64,000 nucleotides of DNA from JADLGL01 sp050184415 (lineage in GTDB: Bacteria > Pseudomonadota > Alphaproteobacteria > Rhizobiales > Kaistiaceae): positions 31,863 through 95,862 of the forward strand of contig JBFXAJ010000013.1 of NCBI GenBank assembly GCA_050184415.1. Reading direction: 5' to 3'. Shown here one piece after another: positions 16,316 through 24,444 of the stretch (the first letter of the stretch is position 1; each line of letters starts with the position of its first letter). The notes beneath the pieces were generated by a model. It worked only from the letters and a program-made list of their open reading frames with translations. It was not told the origin of the DNA and did no database searches. Both the position numbers and the translations under genes were made by a program.

Positions 16316-17083
16316 ATGGCCGGGGCGCGCGGGGACGATCTCTTGACCACGACAGCCGACACCGAGACCCGGGAACAGAAGAAGCGCGGCCGGACCCGCC
16401 GCGTTTCCGCGATCTTCCGCGAGCTCGCGGCCCGCCCCGAAGAGCGGATTACGATCTACGACATCGACCATGCCTTCGGCGACCGGTCGTTCTCGGCGAT
16501 CCTCCTCGTTTTCGGCCTCCTGACCATGGCGGCGGTCATTCCCGGCAGCTCGGTCTTCACCGGCGCGCCGCTCTTCATCGTGTCGCTGCAGATGGTGTCG
16601 GGCGCCACCTCCCTGTGGCTGCCGGCCAAGATCGGCGAGCGCTCGGTCCGTCCGGCCGACATCGCGCGGCTCAACGAGAAATTCCTGCCGCTGCTCCGCC
16701 GGGTGGAGCGGCTGCTGGTTCCGCGGCTGTCCTTCATGTTCAGCCCGTTCGCCATCCGGGTGCTCGGGGTCTTCTGCCTGATCCTGTCGGTCATCATCGT
16801 GTTGCCGATCCCTTTAGGGAATCTCGCGCCGGGCCTGGCGGTGGCGCTCATCGCGCTCTCGCTCCTGACGCGCGATGGGCTCGCTTCCGTCGCGGGCATC
16901 ATGCTCGGAATCGGTGCGATCATATTCCTCATACTGTTCTGGGGGACGGTCGGAGCCGCCGTGATCCACCTCCTCAACTGGATCCTTCCCGGCGACCCGC
17001 TCCTCGGAGGAGGACCGCCGCCCCCGCCTCCCGGTCCAGGCATCGGCCCCGGTCCGGGACCCGGCCCGCCGCCCATGCCATAG
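16316..17083 (+). CDS. ExoD family exopolysaccharide synthesis protein
   Basis: 255-residue inner-membrane protein of the ExoD family, first described from exopolysaccharide and nodule-invasion mutants of Sinorhizobium; the molecular role is unclear. Seen: ITIYDIDHAFGDRSFSAILLVFG, then PGSSVFTGAPLFIVSLQM, RVLGVFCLILSVIIVLPIPLGN and GLAVALIALSLLTRDG, with about four membrane helices. The last 30 residues are nearly all Pro and Gly (GDPLLGGGPPPPPPGPG onward), an unusual tail for the family. ATG 16316 is preceded by CAGGAC; the longer frame from 16205 looks non-coding at its start. Confidence 0.85.
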   Translation: MAGARGDDLLTTTADTETREQKKRGRTRRVSAIFRELAARPEERITIYDIDHAFGDRSFSAILLVFGLLTMAAVIPGSSVFTGAPLFIVSLQMVSGATSLWLPAKIGERSVRPADIARLNEKFLPLLRRVERLLVPRLSFMFSPFAIRVLGVFCLILSVIIVLPIPLGNLAPGLAVALIALSLLTRDGLASVAGIMLGIGAIIFLILFWGTVGAAVIHLLNWILPGDPLLGGGPPPPPPGPGIGPGPGPGPPPMP

Positions 17084-17089
17084 GGCGAG

Positions 17090-17611
17090 TCAGTCGAGGA
17101 TCTTCGCCATCCGCACGCTGGGGAGGCCGTCGCGTGCGACCAGGGTGACGTTCGCGCCTCCGGTCGGCACGTAGCCCAGCCGGCGGTAGAATGAGTCGGC
17201 GCCGTACGCGGCATTGCACTCGAGCCGTGTGATGCCGGCAAGGCGCGCCGTCCGTTCGACCTCGCGCATGATCGCCGAGCCGACGCCGCGACGGAGATGG
17301 TCGGGATGCACCGCCACCCGGCGAATGCGCCCCACGCCGGGCACGCCGACTCCATCGGGCGTCGACACGCCGCTCCAGCCGCCGCAGCCGAGGAGCGCCT
17401 GACCGCCCTTGGTCGCAACATAGTAGGTGGGGCTCGCAAGGAGCCACGGGCTCGGCTCCGTGATGCGTGGCAGGACGTCCGCGAACAGGGCGGCGTCATA
17501 GCGATCGCGCAGCAGCGTGCCGTAGCTCGCCTCGAGGAGCGCCCGCAACCCATCGGCATCCGCAGGCGTCACGACACGAACAAGGATCTCCACCCCGGCA
17601 TCCTGCGCCAT
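17090..17611 (-). CDS. GNAT family N-acetyltransferase (tandem copy 2)
   Basis: 173-residue Gcn5-related acetyltransferase. Acetyl-CoA-binding motif A is VGRIRRVAVHPDHLRRGVGSAIM (Q/RxxGxG/A type, RRGVGS), with GADSFYRRLGYVP as motif B. It is closely related along its whole length to the next gene (17640-18143): shared features include ARLAGITR, YYVA, LGCGGW and VHPDH/THPDH-RRGVGSA. The two are transcribed in the same direction 28 bp apart and are a tandem duplication. Starts at ATG 17611 (GTG 17614 also possible). The acetyl acceptor is unknown. Confidence 0.85.
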   Translation of the reverse strand: MAQDAGVEILVRVVTPADADGLRALLEASYGTLLRDRYDAALFADVLPRITEPSPWLLASPTYYVATKGGQALLGCGGWSGVSTPDGVGVPGVGRIRRVAVHPDHLRRGVGSAIMREVERTARLAGITRLECNAAYGADSFYRRLGYVPTGGANVTLVARDGLPSVRMAKILD

Positions 17612-17639
17612 CACCCGGCGTCACGCCACGAGCCCCGCT

Positions 17640-18143
17640 TCAGTCGAGCGTCTTCGTCATCCGGGTCGACGGCATGACCACGCCGTCCGCGAGCGGGACG
17701 TCGAACCGGCCCTCGGCGACGAAGCCGAAGGTCTCATAGAAACGCTCCGCACCGAGTGCCGACAGGCACTGGAAACGCGTGATCCCGGCAAGGCGCGCGG
17801 TTCGCTCCGACTCGCGGTAGAGCGCGCTGCCGACGCCGCGGCGGACATGGTCCGGATGGGTCGCGAAATGGCGGATGCTGCCGAGGCCGGGCGTGGCCTC
17901 GCCGGCCGGCGCATGCTTTGCCGGCGTCCAGCCGCCGCAGCCGAGATACGCCCCGTCCTCGACCGCGACATAGTAGGTGCCGCAGGAGAGCAGCTTCGGA
18001 TTGGCCTTCACGATGAGCGGCAGCATCGGCGCCATTTCCGCCGCGGTGTAATGGGCCGGAAGGAGGATGCTGTAGCTCGCGAGGAGCACCGCGCTGACGC
18101 CCTCTTCGTCTTCCGGCGTTGCGATGCGGATCGTGAAGGCCAT
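17640..18143 (-). CDS. GNAT family N-acetyltransferase (tandem copy 1)
   Basis: 167-residue acetyltransferase, paralogue of the gene just downstream. Motif A reads LGSIRHFATHPDHVRRGVGSALY and motif B GAERFYETFGFVAEG. The N-terminal half (ATPEDEEGVSAVLLASYSILL) corresponds to ADADGLRALLEASYGTLL in the second copy. Clear ATG at 18143. Upstream gene of a two-gene unit; followed by copy 2. Confidence 0.87.
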   Translation of the reverse strand: MAFTIRIATPEDEEGVSAVLLASYSILLPAHYTAAEMAPMLPLIVKANPKLLSCGTYYVAVEDGAYLGCGGWTPAKHAPAGEATPGLGSIRHFATHPDHVRRGVGSALYRESERTARLAGITRFQCLSALGAERFYETFGFVAEGRFDVPLADGVVMPSTRMTKTLD

Positions 18144-18237
18144 TGCGGACTTTAGGCGGACGCGCGCGGCGGCGGCAATTGCGCTCGCCGCCGAGGTCGA
18201 TCGGGCCGTGCGTCTTGATTCGGCGCTGTCGTACCGC

Positions 18238-18266
18238 TGATGCGGGCGCCTGAGGCGCCCGCATCA
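18238..18266 (-). terminator. hairpin after the CxxCH protein gene
   Basis: Perfect 13-bp stem (TGATGCGGGCGCC / GGCGCCCGCATCA) with a 3-base loop, 12 bp beyond the stop of the minus-strand gene that ends at 18279. No T-run, so a terminator role is likely but unproven. Confidence 0.5.
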
Positions 18267-18278
18267 GCCCGCCGCAGG

Positions 18279-19829
18279 TCAGGGCGTCGGCGCGGGGGTC
18301 GCGGCGATGCTGTTGGCGTTGAAGATGCCCCAGACGAAATCGGTCTGGAGGGCGGTGTAGTTCGGCCGGTTGGGCGCGAAGAACCACGACGGTACCGGCG
18401 GGCCGTTGGTGCTCTGGTGGTAGCCGGTGAGGTTGAGGAGATAGGACGAGCCGAAGCTCGCGATCGCCGGCGTCCCCGCCGCGTTCACCGTCGCCTGGGC
18501 GTGGCAGGTCATGCACGACGCCGAGTTGACGAACCCGCCCTCCGAGATCGACTGCCCGACGATGATCGGGATGCCGTAGCTCGTGGTGAACTCGGTCTGC
18601 GTGCCCTTGAGGCGGTAGCTGCGCCATGCCGGGTCGTCGAGCGAGGGCGTGTTCGGGTCGGCGTCCGCGGTCCCCGTACCGATCCCCGCCGCGGCGAACA
18701 GCGCGTCGAGCGACATCGTGATCGTGCCGGGCGGATAGGCCTCGCCGGTCACGAAGACGGGCGAGGGCGTCACGAGCCCGTCGCTCGCCTGATGCGGCGG
18801 GACGAAGTTCGCGTAGAAGCCGTCCGGAACGCCCTCGGCATCGTAGCCGAACGCATCGTTGCAGCCGATGTAGTCGCAGCGGCCGAGATTGGCGACATGC
18901 TCGAAGGCGTACCAGTGCCAGTTGGGAACGGCCTTGGCCGCGCCGGCGATGCCGACGAGATAGTACAGGCCGGGCTTGAAGCTGTCGGGGTCGTTGTCGC
19001 CGATCACCTCGGAGATCAGCATGGTGATGTAGGGCGCGTCCGGGTTGTTCGGCGGGCCGTCCGGCTGCTCCTCGATCAGCCCCATCTCCAGCATGTGGTC
19101 TTGGTGGATCCAGTCGGTCTTGAACATGACCGCATCGGAGGGGAACCCGATCGCCGCGTTGGTCGCGCGGTAGGGCGCGTTGGCGGTCACGCCGGCGGTC
19201 GTCGCCGTATAGCGGGCGCCGAGACCCTCCTGGTTGTAGAGGTTCTCCGCGAAGGCATATTCGAAGAACGGCCGGTTCCGGTAGACGATCTCCGCCTCCT
19301 CTTCGCGGAGCACGCGGCCCGGATCGGTCTGGGCGATGATGCCGTGCGTGGGCGCGGCGATGTCATGGGCGCCGGTCGGCACGATCGTGCCGTCGAGGCC
19401 GCCATGATCGCCAGGGAAGAACGGGCAGTGCAGCGCCGGATTGCCGGGATTGTCGTAGCCCGGATTGGTGTTCGAGGTCGGGTCGCAGCAATTGGTGCCG
19501 CCCGGCTCGCACAATGCCAGCGGTTCCGCCGGCCACATGAAGGTGTCGAACGCCCAGTTGGCCCAGAACGCATCCCGGATCGCGTCGGCGAACTGGGTCC
19601 AGCCGAAGGCGTCGGGGCAGGTCATCGCCGGGTTGGTGATGCCCGCGGGCCAGACATAGGCCTCGGTCGCCGCGTCATAGGTGAGACCGCGGCAGGCATC
19701 CGCGTCCCGGACGTCGCTATAAAAATACATCGAGTTGTCGAGACCGTTGGGCTGGCTCACCACCGAAACGGTCATCGCCGCCATCGCCACGGCAAAGCCG
19801 GCGATGACGGCCACAATCCTGCGCCGCAT
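18279..19829 (-). CDS. exported protein with a single haem-binding CxxCH motif
   Basis: 516 residues. Signal peptide about 1-27. The body is rich in Pro, Asn, Tyr, Trp and paired cysteines (CEPGGTNCCDPTSN; GRCDYIGCNDAFG) and has NWHWYAFEHVANLG in the middle. One CxxCH motif, SASCMTCHAQATVN, lies near residue 450, followed by about 65 residues. A covalent haem there is expected if the motif is used; the ccm maturation genes at 52.4-56.8 kb would supply the machinery. I know no family with this architecture. ATG 19829 is preceded by GGGGGAG, so the TTG at 19844 is not the start. Stands alone between inverted neighbours. Confidence 0.7.
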   Translation of the reverse strand: MRRRIVAVIAGFAVAMAAMTVSVVSQPNGLDNSMYFYSDVRDADACRGLTYDAATEAYVWPAGITNPAMTCPDAFGWTQFADAIRDAFWANWAFDTFMWPAEPLALCEPGGTNCCDPTSNTNPGYDNPGNPALHCPFFPGDHGGLDGTIVPTGAHDIAAPTHGIIAQTDPGRVLREEEAEIVYRNRPFFEYAFAENLYNQEGLGARYTATTAGVTANAPYRATNAAIGFPSDAVMFKTDWIHQDHMLEMGLIEEQPDGPPNNPDAPYITMLISEVIGDNDPDSFKPGLYYLVGIAGAAKAVPNWHWYAFEHVANLGRCDYIGCNDAFGYDAEGVPDGFYANFVPPHQASDGLVTPSPVFVTGEAYPPGTITMSLDALFAAAGIGTGTADADPNTPSLDDPAWRSYRLKGTQTEFTTSYGIPIIVGQSISEGGFVNSASCMTCHAQATVNAAGTPAIASFGSSYLLNLTGYHQSTNGPPVPSWFFAPNRPNYTALQTDFVWGIFNANSIAATPAPTP

Positions 19830-19997
19830 GTCGTTCTCCCCCAATGGGGGCCGCCCTTGCGGAAGAAATTCCGCTCGCCCAGCATGCCCCCGTTCAGTAA
19901 TTCCAGCGCATGATGCCGTAGGAGCGCCCGCCCATCACCTGCCGCATTGCACAGGCAGTGGTCGAACGTGCTGACAGCGGGCCGCGGGGGGAGAGAG

Positions 19998-21251
19998 ATG
20001 GCGCGGAACATCGTCGTTCTCTGCGATGGCACCGGCAACCAGATCGGCCAGAACATCTCGAACGTCCTGAAACTGTTCCGCTGCCTGACCACGGATGGCG
20101 ACCAGGTCGCGTATTACGATTCCGGCGTCGGGACGCTCGGGCGGCTCAACCCGTGGCGCCGCTTCCTCGATTCCGCCGCGCGGGTCTGGGGACTGATGAC
20201 CGGTGCCGGCCTCGACGACAACGTGCTCGACGCCTACCGCTTCATCGCCGAGACCTATCGCGACGGCGACCGGCTGTTCCTCCTCGGTTTCAGCCGCGGC
20301 GCCTATACCGTACGCGTGGTGGCGGCCCTGATCCATGTCGTAGGCCTCCTCCGGCCGGAGCAGATGAATCTCCTCGGCTATGCTCTGACCGCGTTCAAGA
20401 AGACCAGGGTGACCGACTCGATCGACGCCGCCATGGAACGCGCGATCGCCGAGGCGATCCGGACCGAGGGCATCGACACCGATCTCGACCCGACCCGCGC
20501 CGCCGATCCGCCCGAGGAGCCCCTCGGCACGTATTTCGGCCGGATCGCCAATGCCCGCCGGGTCCCGATCCATTTCGTGGGTGTCTGGGACACGGTGAGC
20601 TCCGTGCTCGTGCCCCGCGTGGTCCCGATCCTTCCGAGGTTCGAGATCCTCGCCAACACGCGCAACAATCCGTCCGTGGCCAATTTCCGGCAGGCGGCGT
20701 CGATCGACGAGAAGCGCAGGATGTTCCGGCTCGACGTCTGGCTCGAGGGCCAGGACTTCGATCCGAGCGGGAAGGAGGGCGAGCTCGCGCCGCGGCAGGA
20801 CCGCAAGGAGGTCTGGTTTGCCGGCTATCATTCCGACGTCGGCGGCGGCCATGCCGAGTCCGAGAGCGCGATGGCGAAATATCCGCTGGGCTGGATGATC
20901 TCGGAGGCCGCCACGAAGGGCTTGCGGTTCGACGCCAACGAGGTGCTCCACCTTGTCGGCGGTTCGCCGATGCCCGGCCGGCCCTACAATCCCTATGTCG
21001 GACCCGATCCTGGCGGGCCGATCCACAATTCGATGAACCCGGCCTGGGCGATCCTCGAATGGCTGCCGAAGCCGCTGCGGCGCCGCCAATGGCCGACGCG
21101 GCGGGGCTTCCTGGGGCTGTACCTCCCGCGAAGCGAGCCCCGGCTGATCCCGAATGGCGCTCTGATCCACAGCTCCGCCGTACGCCGCCGCGACAGCCGG
21201 ATCGGCTACGAGCCGGTCAACTGGCCGGAGCGGTGGGAGGTGGAGGGGTGA
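19998..21251 (+). CDS. DUF2235 alpha/beta hydrolase
   Basis: 417-residue protein of the DUF2235 family, related to the Tle1 phospholipase effectors of type VI secretion. Family signatures: IVVLCDGTGNQIGQ at the N-terminus, YYDSGVGT, the nucleophile elbow GFSRGAY (Ser99), HFVGVWDTVSS and WFAGYHSDVGGGHAES with the catalytic His. No signal peptide or membrane helix. No type VI or immunity-like gene is adjacent, so a housekeeping esterase or lipase role is more likely than an effector. ATG 19998 follows GGGGGAGAG. Confidence 0.85.
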   Translation: MARNIVVLCDGTGNQIGQNISNVLKLFRCLTTDGDQVAYYDSGVGTLGRLNPWRRFLDSAARVWGLMTGAGLDDNVLDAYRFIAETYRDGDRLFLLGFSRGAYTVRVVAALIHVVGLLRPEQMNLLGYALTAFKKTRVTDSIDAAMERAIAEAIRTEGIDTDLDPTRAADPPEEPLGTYFGRIANARRVPIHFVGVWDTVSSVLVPRVVPILPRFEILANTRNNPSVANFRQAASIDEKRRMFRLDVWLEGQDFDPSGKEGELAPRQDRKEVWFAGYHSDVGGGHAESESAMAKYPLGWMISEAATKGLRFDANEVLHLVGGSPMPGRPYNPYVGPDPGGPIHNSMNPAWAILEWLPKPLRRRQWPTRRGFLGLYLPRSEPRLIPNGALIHSSAVRRRDSRIGYEPVNWPERWEVEG

Positions 21252-21280
21252 ATAGCGAATAGTGAATCGCCATTCGCCCG

Positions 21281-21940
21281 CTACATCGCCGCCACCACCC
21301 GATACGCCGTCGGCAATCCGTGCTCGGCCGGAAGACGCCCGAAATCGTCCCTTCCGGCGGCGCAGAAGGCCGGTGTCCGTGGCGCGGGCCGGTGGGCCGC
21401 GATGAAGTCGCGACACGCCTCCATATCCGGAAGGTCCGTCGCGACGATCGGCTCCGCTCCAACAGACAGCACGAGCGCGTCCACCCGCTCAAACGGTGCC
21501 GGCGCATCCGGCCAGCGCAATGCCGCAAAATTCCAGCGGATCGCTTCGCCGCCGAAGGAATAGCCGAACACGGCGACGAGAAGGGCGAAAACCGGAATGC
21601 CGGTGCCGGGCCGAAGGCCACGCGTGAGATCGATCCGTCGCGCCGCCGGGTCGTCGGCCGATCTCCCGAACCGGCGGAGATCGCCGATCAGCCACATGGC
21701 CTCGGCGAGGACGTTGAGGAACACCGCCTCTTCGACCGGGATGTCGGCCGTGAAGAAGACGCTGGTCGCCGCAACTGACGCGCCATGAGCCAGCCAGATC
21801 TTCAGCTTCCGGCCGTTAATTGCCCGTCGCAGCGCGGGGGGTCCGGGGATCGGCGCGAGGATCAGGAGCGCGATCCAGCTCGTGACCAGCGTGACGAGCA
21901 GCGCGCCGATGAGGTGCGTCAGGTCGTAATTGCCCGTCAT
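21281..21940 (-). CDS. hypothetical membrane protein
   Basis: 219 residues. Three or four hydrophobic helices in the first 150 residues (LIGALLVTLVTSWIALLILAP, ASVAATSVFFTADIPV, VFLNVLAEAMWLIGDL, IPVFALLVAVFGYSFGG), then a soluble C-terminal part of about 75 residues with two Cys. No family recognised. The ATG at 21940 is 6 bp after the stop of the upstream small membrane-protein gene, so the two form a unit. Confidence 0.65.
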   Translation of the reverse strand: MTGNYDLTHLIGALLVTLVTSWIALLILAPIPGPPALRRAINGRKLKIWLAHGASVAATSVFFTADIPVEEAVFLNVLAEAMWLIGDLRRFGRSADDPAARRIDLTRGLRPGTGIPVFALLVAVFGYSFGGEAIRWNFAALRWPDAPAPFERVDALVLSVGAEPIVATDLPDMEACRDFIAAHRPAPRTPAFCAAGRDDFGRLPAEHGLPTAYRVVAAM

Positions 21941-21946
21941 CGCGAG

Positions 21947-22267
21947 CTACGCCGAGGGTGCCGCCCTGCGGCGGGCGAGGCGGACGACATCCACCACGAC
22001 CCAGATCGATTGCGGGATCAGATAGGGCACGACGGCGGCTGCATCGAAGCCGCTGCCGGCATTGCTGGTGAAGCCGACCGCGACGAAGATGATGGCGATG
22101 GAGGCCAGATGGGCGATCGCGAGACGCAGCGGCTCCGACACCCGGCCACGGAGCAGCCACAGGAAGAGCCGCGAAATCAGGAAGGTCGCGATGAGGGCGC
22201 CGAGAAACGTCCCGATCGCCGCAGCCTCGGCCGCCCCTTCCGTTGTGACTTCCGCCTCGCCTTCCAC
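21947..22267 (-). CDS. small hypothetical membrane protein
   Basis: 106 residues starting at GTG 22267, which has GGGAGG 6 bases upstream. Hydrophobic helices at about 15-35 (GTFLGALIATFLISRLFLWLL), 48-66 (LRLAIAHLASIAIIFVAVGF) and 76-96. No family recognised. First gene of a two-gene unit with the membrane protein at 21281-21940. The open frame runs far upstream to 22972, but that part overlaps the opposite-frame glycine-zipper gene and is not coding. Confidence 0.6.
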   Translation of the reverse strand: MEGEAEVTTEGAAEAAAIGTFLGALIATFLISRLFLWLLRGRVSEPLRLAIAHLASIAIIFVAVGFTSNAGSGFDAAAVVPYLIPQSIWVVVDVVRLARRRAAPSA

Positions 22268-22521
22268 GCCATCCTCCCGGAAAGCGGCGGAGAATGGGAA
22301 GGGCTGATGGCGTTGTAAAGAAGGGACGACGTCGAGTCGCGAGGCTGCAAAGGGGCTTGGTTTCAAGCCGTCGAAGGTGAGCAGAGGCTCGACCCGGGCA
22401 TGACCTGAGCGCCAAACGGACGAAGACCCGCCGCGGGGATGGCCGCAGCGGGTCTTCGGATCGGACTTTCGGGTTGCGAGAGGCGGCTCGTCCCGAAGGT
22501 CCAGACGTCTTGGGTGAAGGC

Positions 22522-22896
22522 CTAGAGGTAGTAGCCCTGCATGCAGGCGCCGAAGGCGGCGGTGTAGGCGTTGTTCCAGGCCGGGTTGCCGATGGCGGCA
22601 CCGCCGAGGGCACCGACGCCCGCGCCGATCGCAGCGCCCGCACCCGGTGCGCCGAAGCCATAGCCGCCGATCAGGAAGCCCGCGCCGGCGCCGAGGAGGG
22701 TGCCGACCACCACCGGACGGGCCCGCGGCCCGACCGCGCCGTTCGCGTAGGACTGGGCGTAGCTGTCGCAGGCAGCCTGCGAGACCACGACGACCTGCTG
22801 GACTGGCACCGGGCCGTAGGCGAAGGCGGAGGTCGAGCCGGCGACGGTGCCGAGGGCGAGGGTCGAGGCGACAGCGGTCTTGGCGAAGATGTTCAT
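22522..22896 (-). CDS. exported glycine-zipper protein
   Basis: 124 residues: signal peptide about 1-27 (ending STSAFA-YG), a Cys-containing segment, then an Ala/Gly-rich membrane hairpin (GTLLGAGAGFLIGGYGFG, AAIGAGVGALGGAAIG) of the glycine-zipper type, and a C-terminal Cys. Such proteins are envelope-associated and of unknown function. ATG 22896 has TGAGGAAC upstream. A pair of CNTCAG-like repeats with 11-bp period stands 82 bp upstream (22978-22995) and resembles the one in front of the FeuN-like gene. Confidence 0.75.
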   Translation of the reverse strand: MNIFAKTAVASTLALGTVAGSTSAFAYGPVPVQQVVVVSQAACDSYAQSYANGAVGPRARPVVVGTLLGAGAGFLIGGYGFGAPGAGAAIGAGVGALGGAAIGNPAWNNAYTAAFGACMQGYYL

Positions 22897-22977
22897 CGGG
22901 GTGTTCCTCAGAGCTTTTGTGGCGGTCCGGTTTCGGCGCCGCGGTGAATTCATGAGCATGGTTTTGACGCACGCCCT

Positions 22978-22995
22978 CTGAACGCGATCTGAGGC
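22978..22995 (-). promoter_or_regulatory. 11-bp-period direct repeat (candidate FeuP-type box)
   Basis: On the minus strand GCCTCAG-N4-CGTTCAG, the two heptamers starting 11 bp apart. OmpR/PhoP-family regulators typically bind direct repeats with this period. Compare CATTCAG-N4-CATTCAG at 49386-49403. Confidence 0.45.
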
Positions 22996-23040
22996 GGTTG
23001 TTATCTGGCGTTCAGGAAGCGAAACGGCCGATCGAAGCCC

Positions 23041-23260
23041 CCCGGACGGCAGGCTTCCGGCTCGCCCCTCCTCGAAGTCAACGGGTTGTTGCTTGCGCCA
23101 ACCCCATAACGGACTCCGTCCCGGCCTCCGCGCCGGGACCCAATGGCCGATCGATTGATGCGGCTCCGCGGAGTCACCCCGAGGAGCCGCGGCCGCCGTC
23201 AGGCCAATGGACCCCGGGTCAAGCCCCGGGGGAGGAGTCTGTGGTCAGGCTATGCCCCCG
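23041..23260. repeat. gene-free stretch with extragenic repeat sequence
   Basis: Part of a 402-bp gap (22897-23298). It includes several short palindromes, such as CCCCGGGTCAAGCCCGGGG near 23212 and CGGCTCCGCGGAG near 23160, of the kind that recur between genes in this order. No credible reading frame with a ribosome-binding site is present. Confidence 0.5.
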
Positions 23261-23298
23261 ACATGCGCCGCAAGGGAGCCGCCGATCGAAGGCGAAGC

Positions 23299-24225
23299 CT
23301 AAGGCTTCGCCCCGATCGCCTCGACGATGGCGAGCGCGGCCGGTACCCGCGTTGGCGCGAACTCTTCGCGGAGACGGACCATCTCGGCGCGGATCGGTTC
23401 GATCTGCGCGAGGAGGGCGGCGTAGCGCTCGGCATCGGCCGGATCGGTGAAGGCCGGCCGCTGCGTGGCGTCGTCAAAGTTGAAGTTGGGTGAGCGGGCG
23501 ACCAGCATTGCGACGAGCTCGGCATGGACCTCGTTGAGCGCGACCGCCTGCGCTGCCGGGGCGCGATAGAAGTCGCGCTCGGCCATCGCCCGTTGCCGGA
23601 CGGCGTCGAGGAACAGGAGCCGGGCGCTGTCGGGCAGGGTGGTCTCGATGGCATCGACCGCATCGACCTCGGCGAGCTTCATCGTGTCGATGCGGTCGTA
23701 GAGCGCCTGCGCGCCCTCGCGGAACGCCGTCGTCACTGCCTCGGCATTGAGGAGCGCCGCCTGGTCGAGCATCCTCGTCGTGTCGAAGAGACCGTCGAGC
23801 GACGGGTCGTCCGCCGCCTCGACCAGCGCCTCGATCTCGGCATTGGTGCGGTCGGCGATGGCGTAGCTCTCGCGGGTTAGCGTGCCGGCTCGCGTCTCGC
23901 TCGCCGCGATGACGTCGAAGACGTTCTCAGGTCCCGCCGCGGCCAGTTCGTCGTTGAACCGGTTGGCGTCGAGCGTGGTCGAAATCTGCGGATAGGCAGT
24001 CCCGACGACGCCGATCGCGGCCAGGATGATGAGGAAGGCCGGCGCGGCGGGCTTCCGCTTGAAGGTGCCGGCGATCAGGAGCGCCAGCACGAACAGGCCG
24101 CCCAAGATGGCGAGCGTCCGCACCATGAGGCTGATGAAGCCCCAGACGGTCGGGTAGGTGAACACCGTGAGCGCGACGATCACCACCGCCAGAAAGAGGA
24201 GCGCGATCCGCGTTGCCCTGGTCAT
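23299..24225 (-). CDS. hypothetical membrane-anchored protein
   Basis: 308 residues. Two or three N-terminal membrane helices (about 6-25, 30-52, 60-78: IALLFLAVVIVALTVFTYPTV, AILGGLFVLALLIAGT, AFLIILAAIGVVGTAYP), then about 225 residues of charged, mostly helical sequence, Ala/Glu/Asp-rich and possibly coiled coil. No family recognised. ATG 24225, preceded by GGGGGA. Divergent from hisS, with 219 bp between the starts. Confidence 0.65.
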   Translation of the reverse strand: MTRATRIALLFLAVVIVALTVFTYPTVWGFISLMVRTLAILGGLFVLALLIAGTFKRKPAAPAFLIILAAIGVVGTAYPQISTTLDANRFNDELAAAGPENVFDVIAASETRAGTLTRESYAIADRTNAEIEALVEAADDPSLDGLFDTTRMLDQAALLNAEAVTTAFREGAQALYDRIDTMKLAEVDAVDAIETTLPDSARLLFLDAVRQRAMAERDFYRAPAAQAVALNEVHAELVAMLVARSPNFNFDDATQRPAFTDPADAERYAALLAQIEPIRAEMVRLREEFAPTRVPAALAIVEAIGAKP

Positions 24226-24444
24226 GTGTCCCCCGAGGAATTGCGCGCGAAAGAGCAGCGCGGGCGCCGTTTGTCAAAGGCTGCGCCGCCGAACGGCCCG
24301 CGTCCGATGGTCATCACTCGGCACGGGCGGCCGCAAAGCTTGCTGGCCCAAGGTCGATCGGCTACCAAGCCCGCGCTCTGAAGAAGTCGCCAACCCCGTA
24401 GCTCTCCCGCGCCATGGCGCGGTCGCTGGACTGTCCGCAAACCC

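Noticed and set aside
19998..21251. DUF2235 protein as a type VI secretion effector
   Set aside because: No VgrG, PAAR, Hcp, chaperone or immunity gene is nearby.
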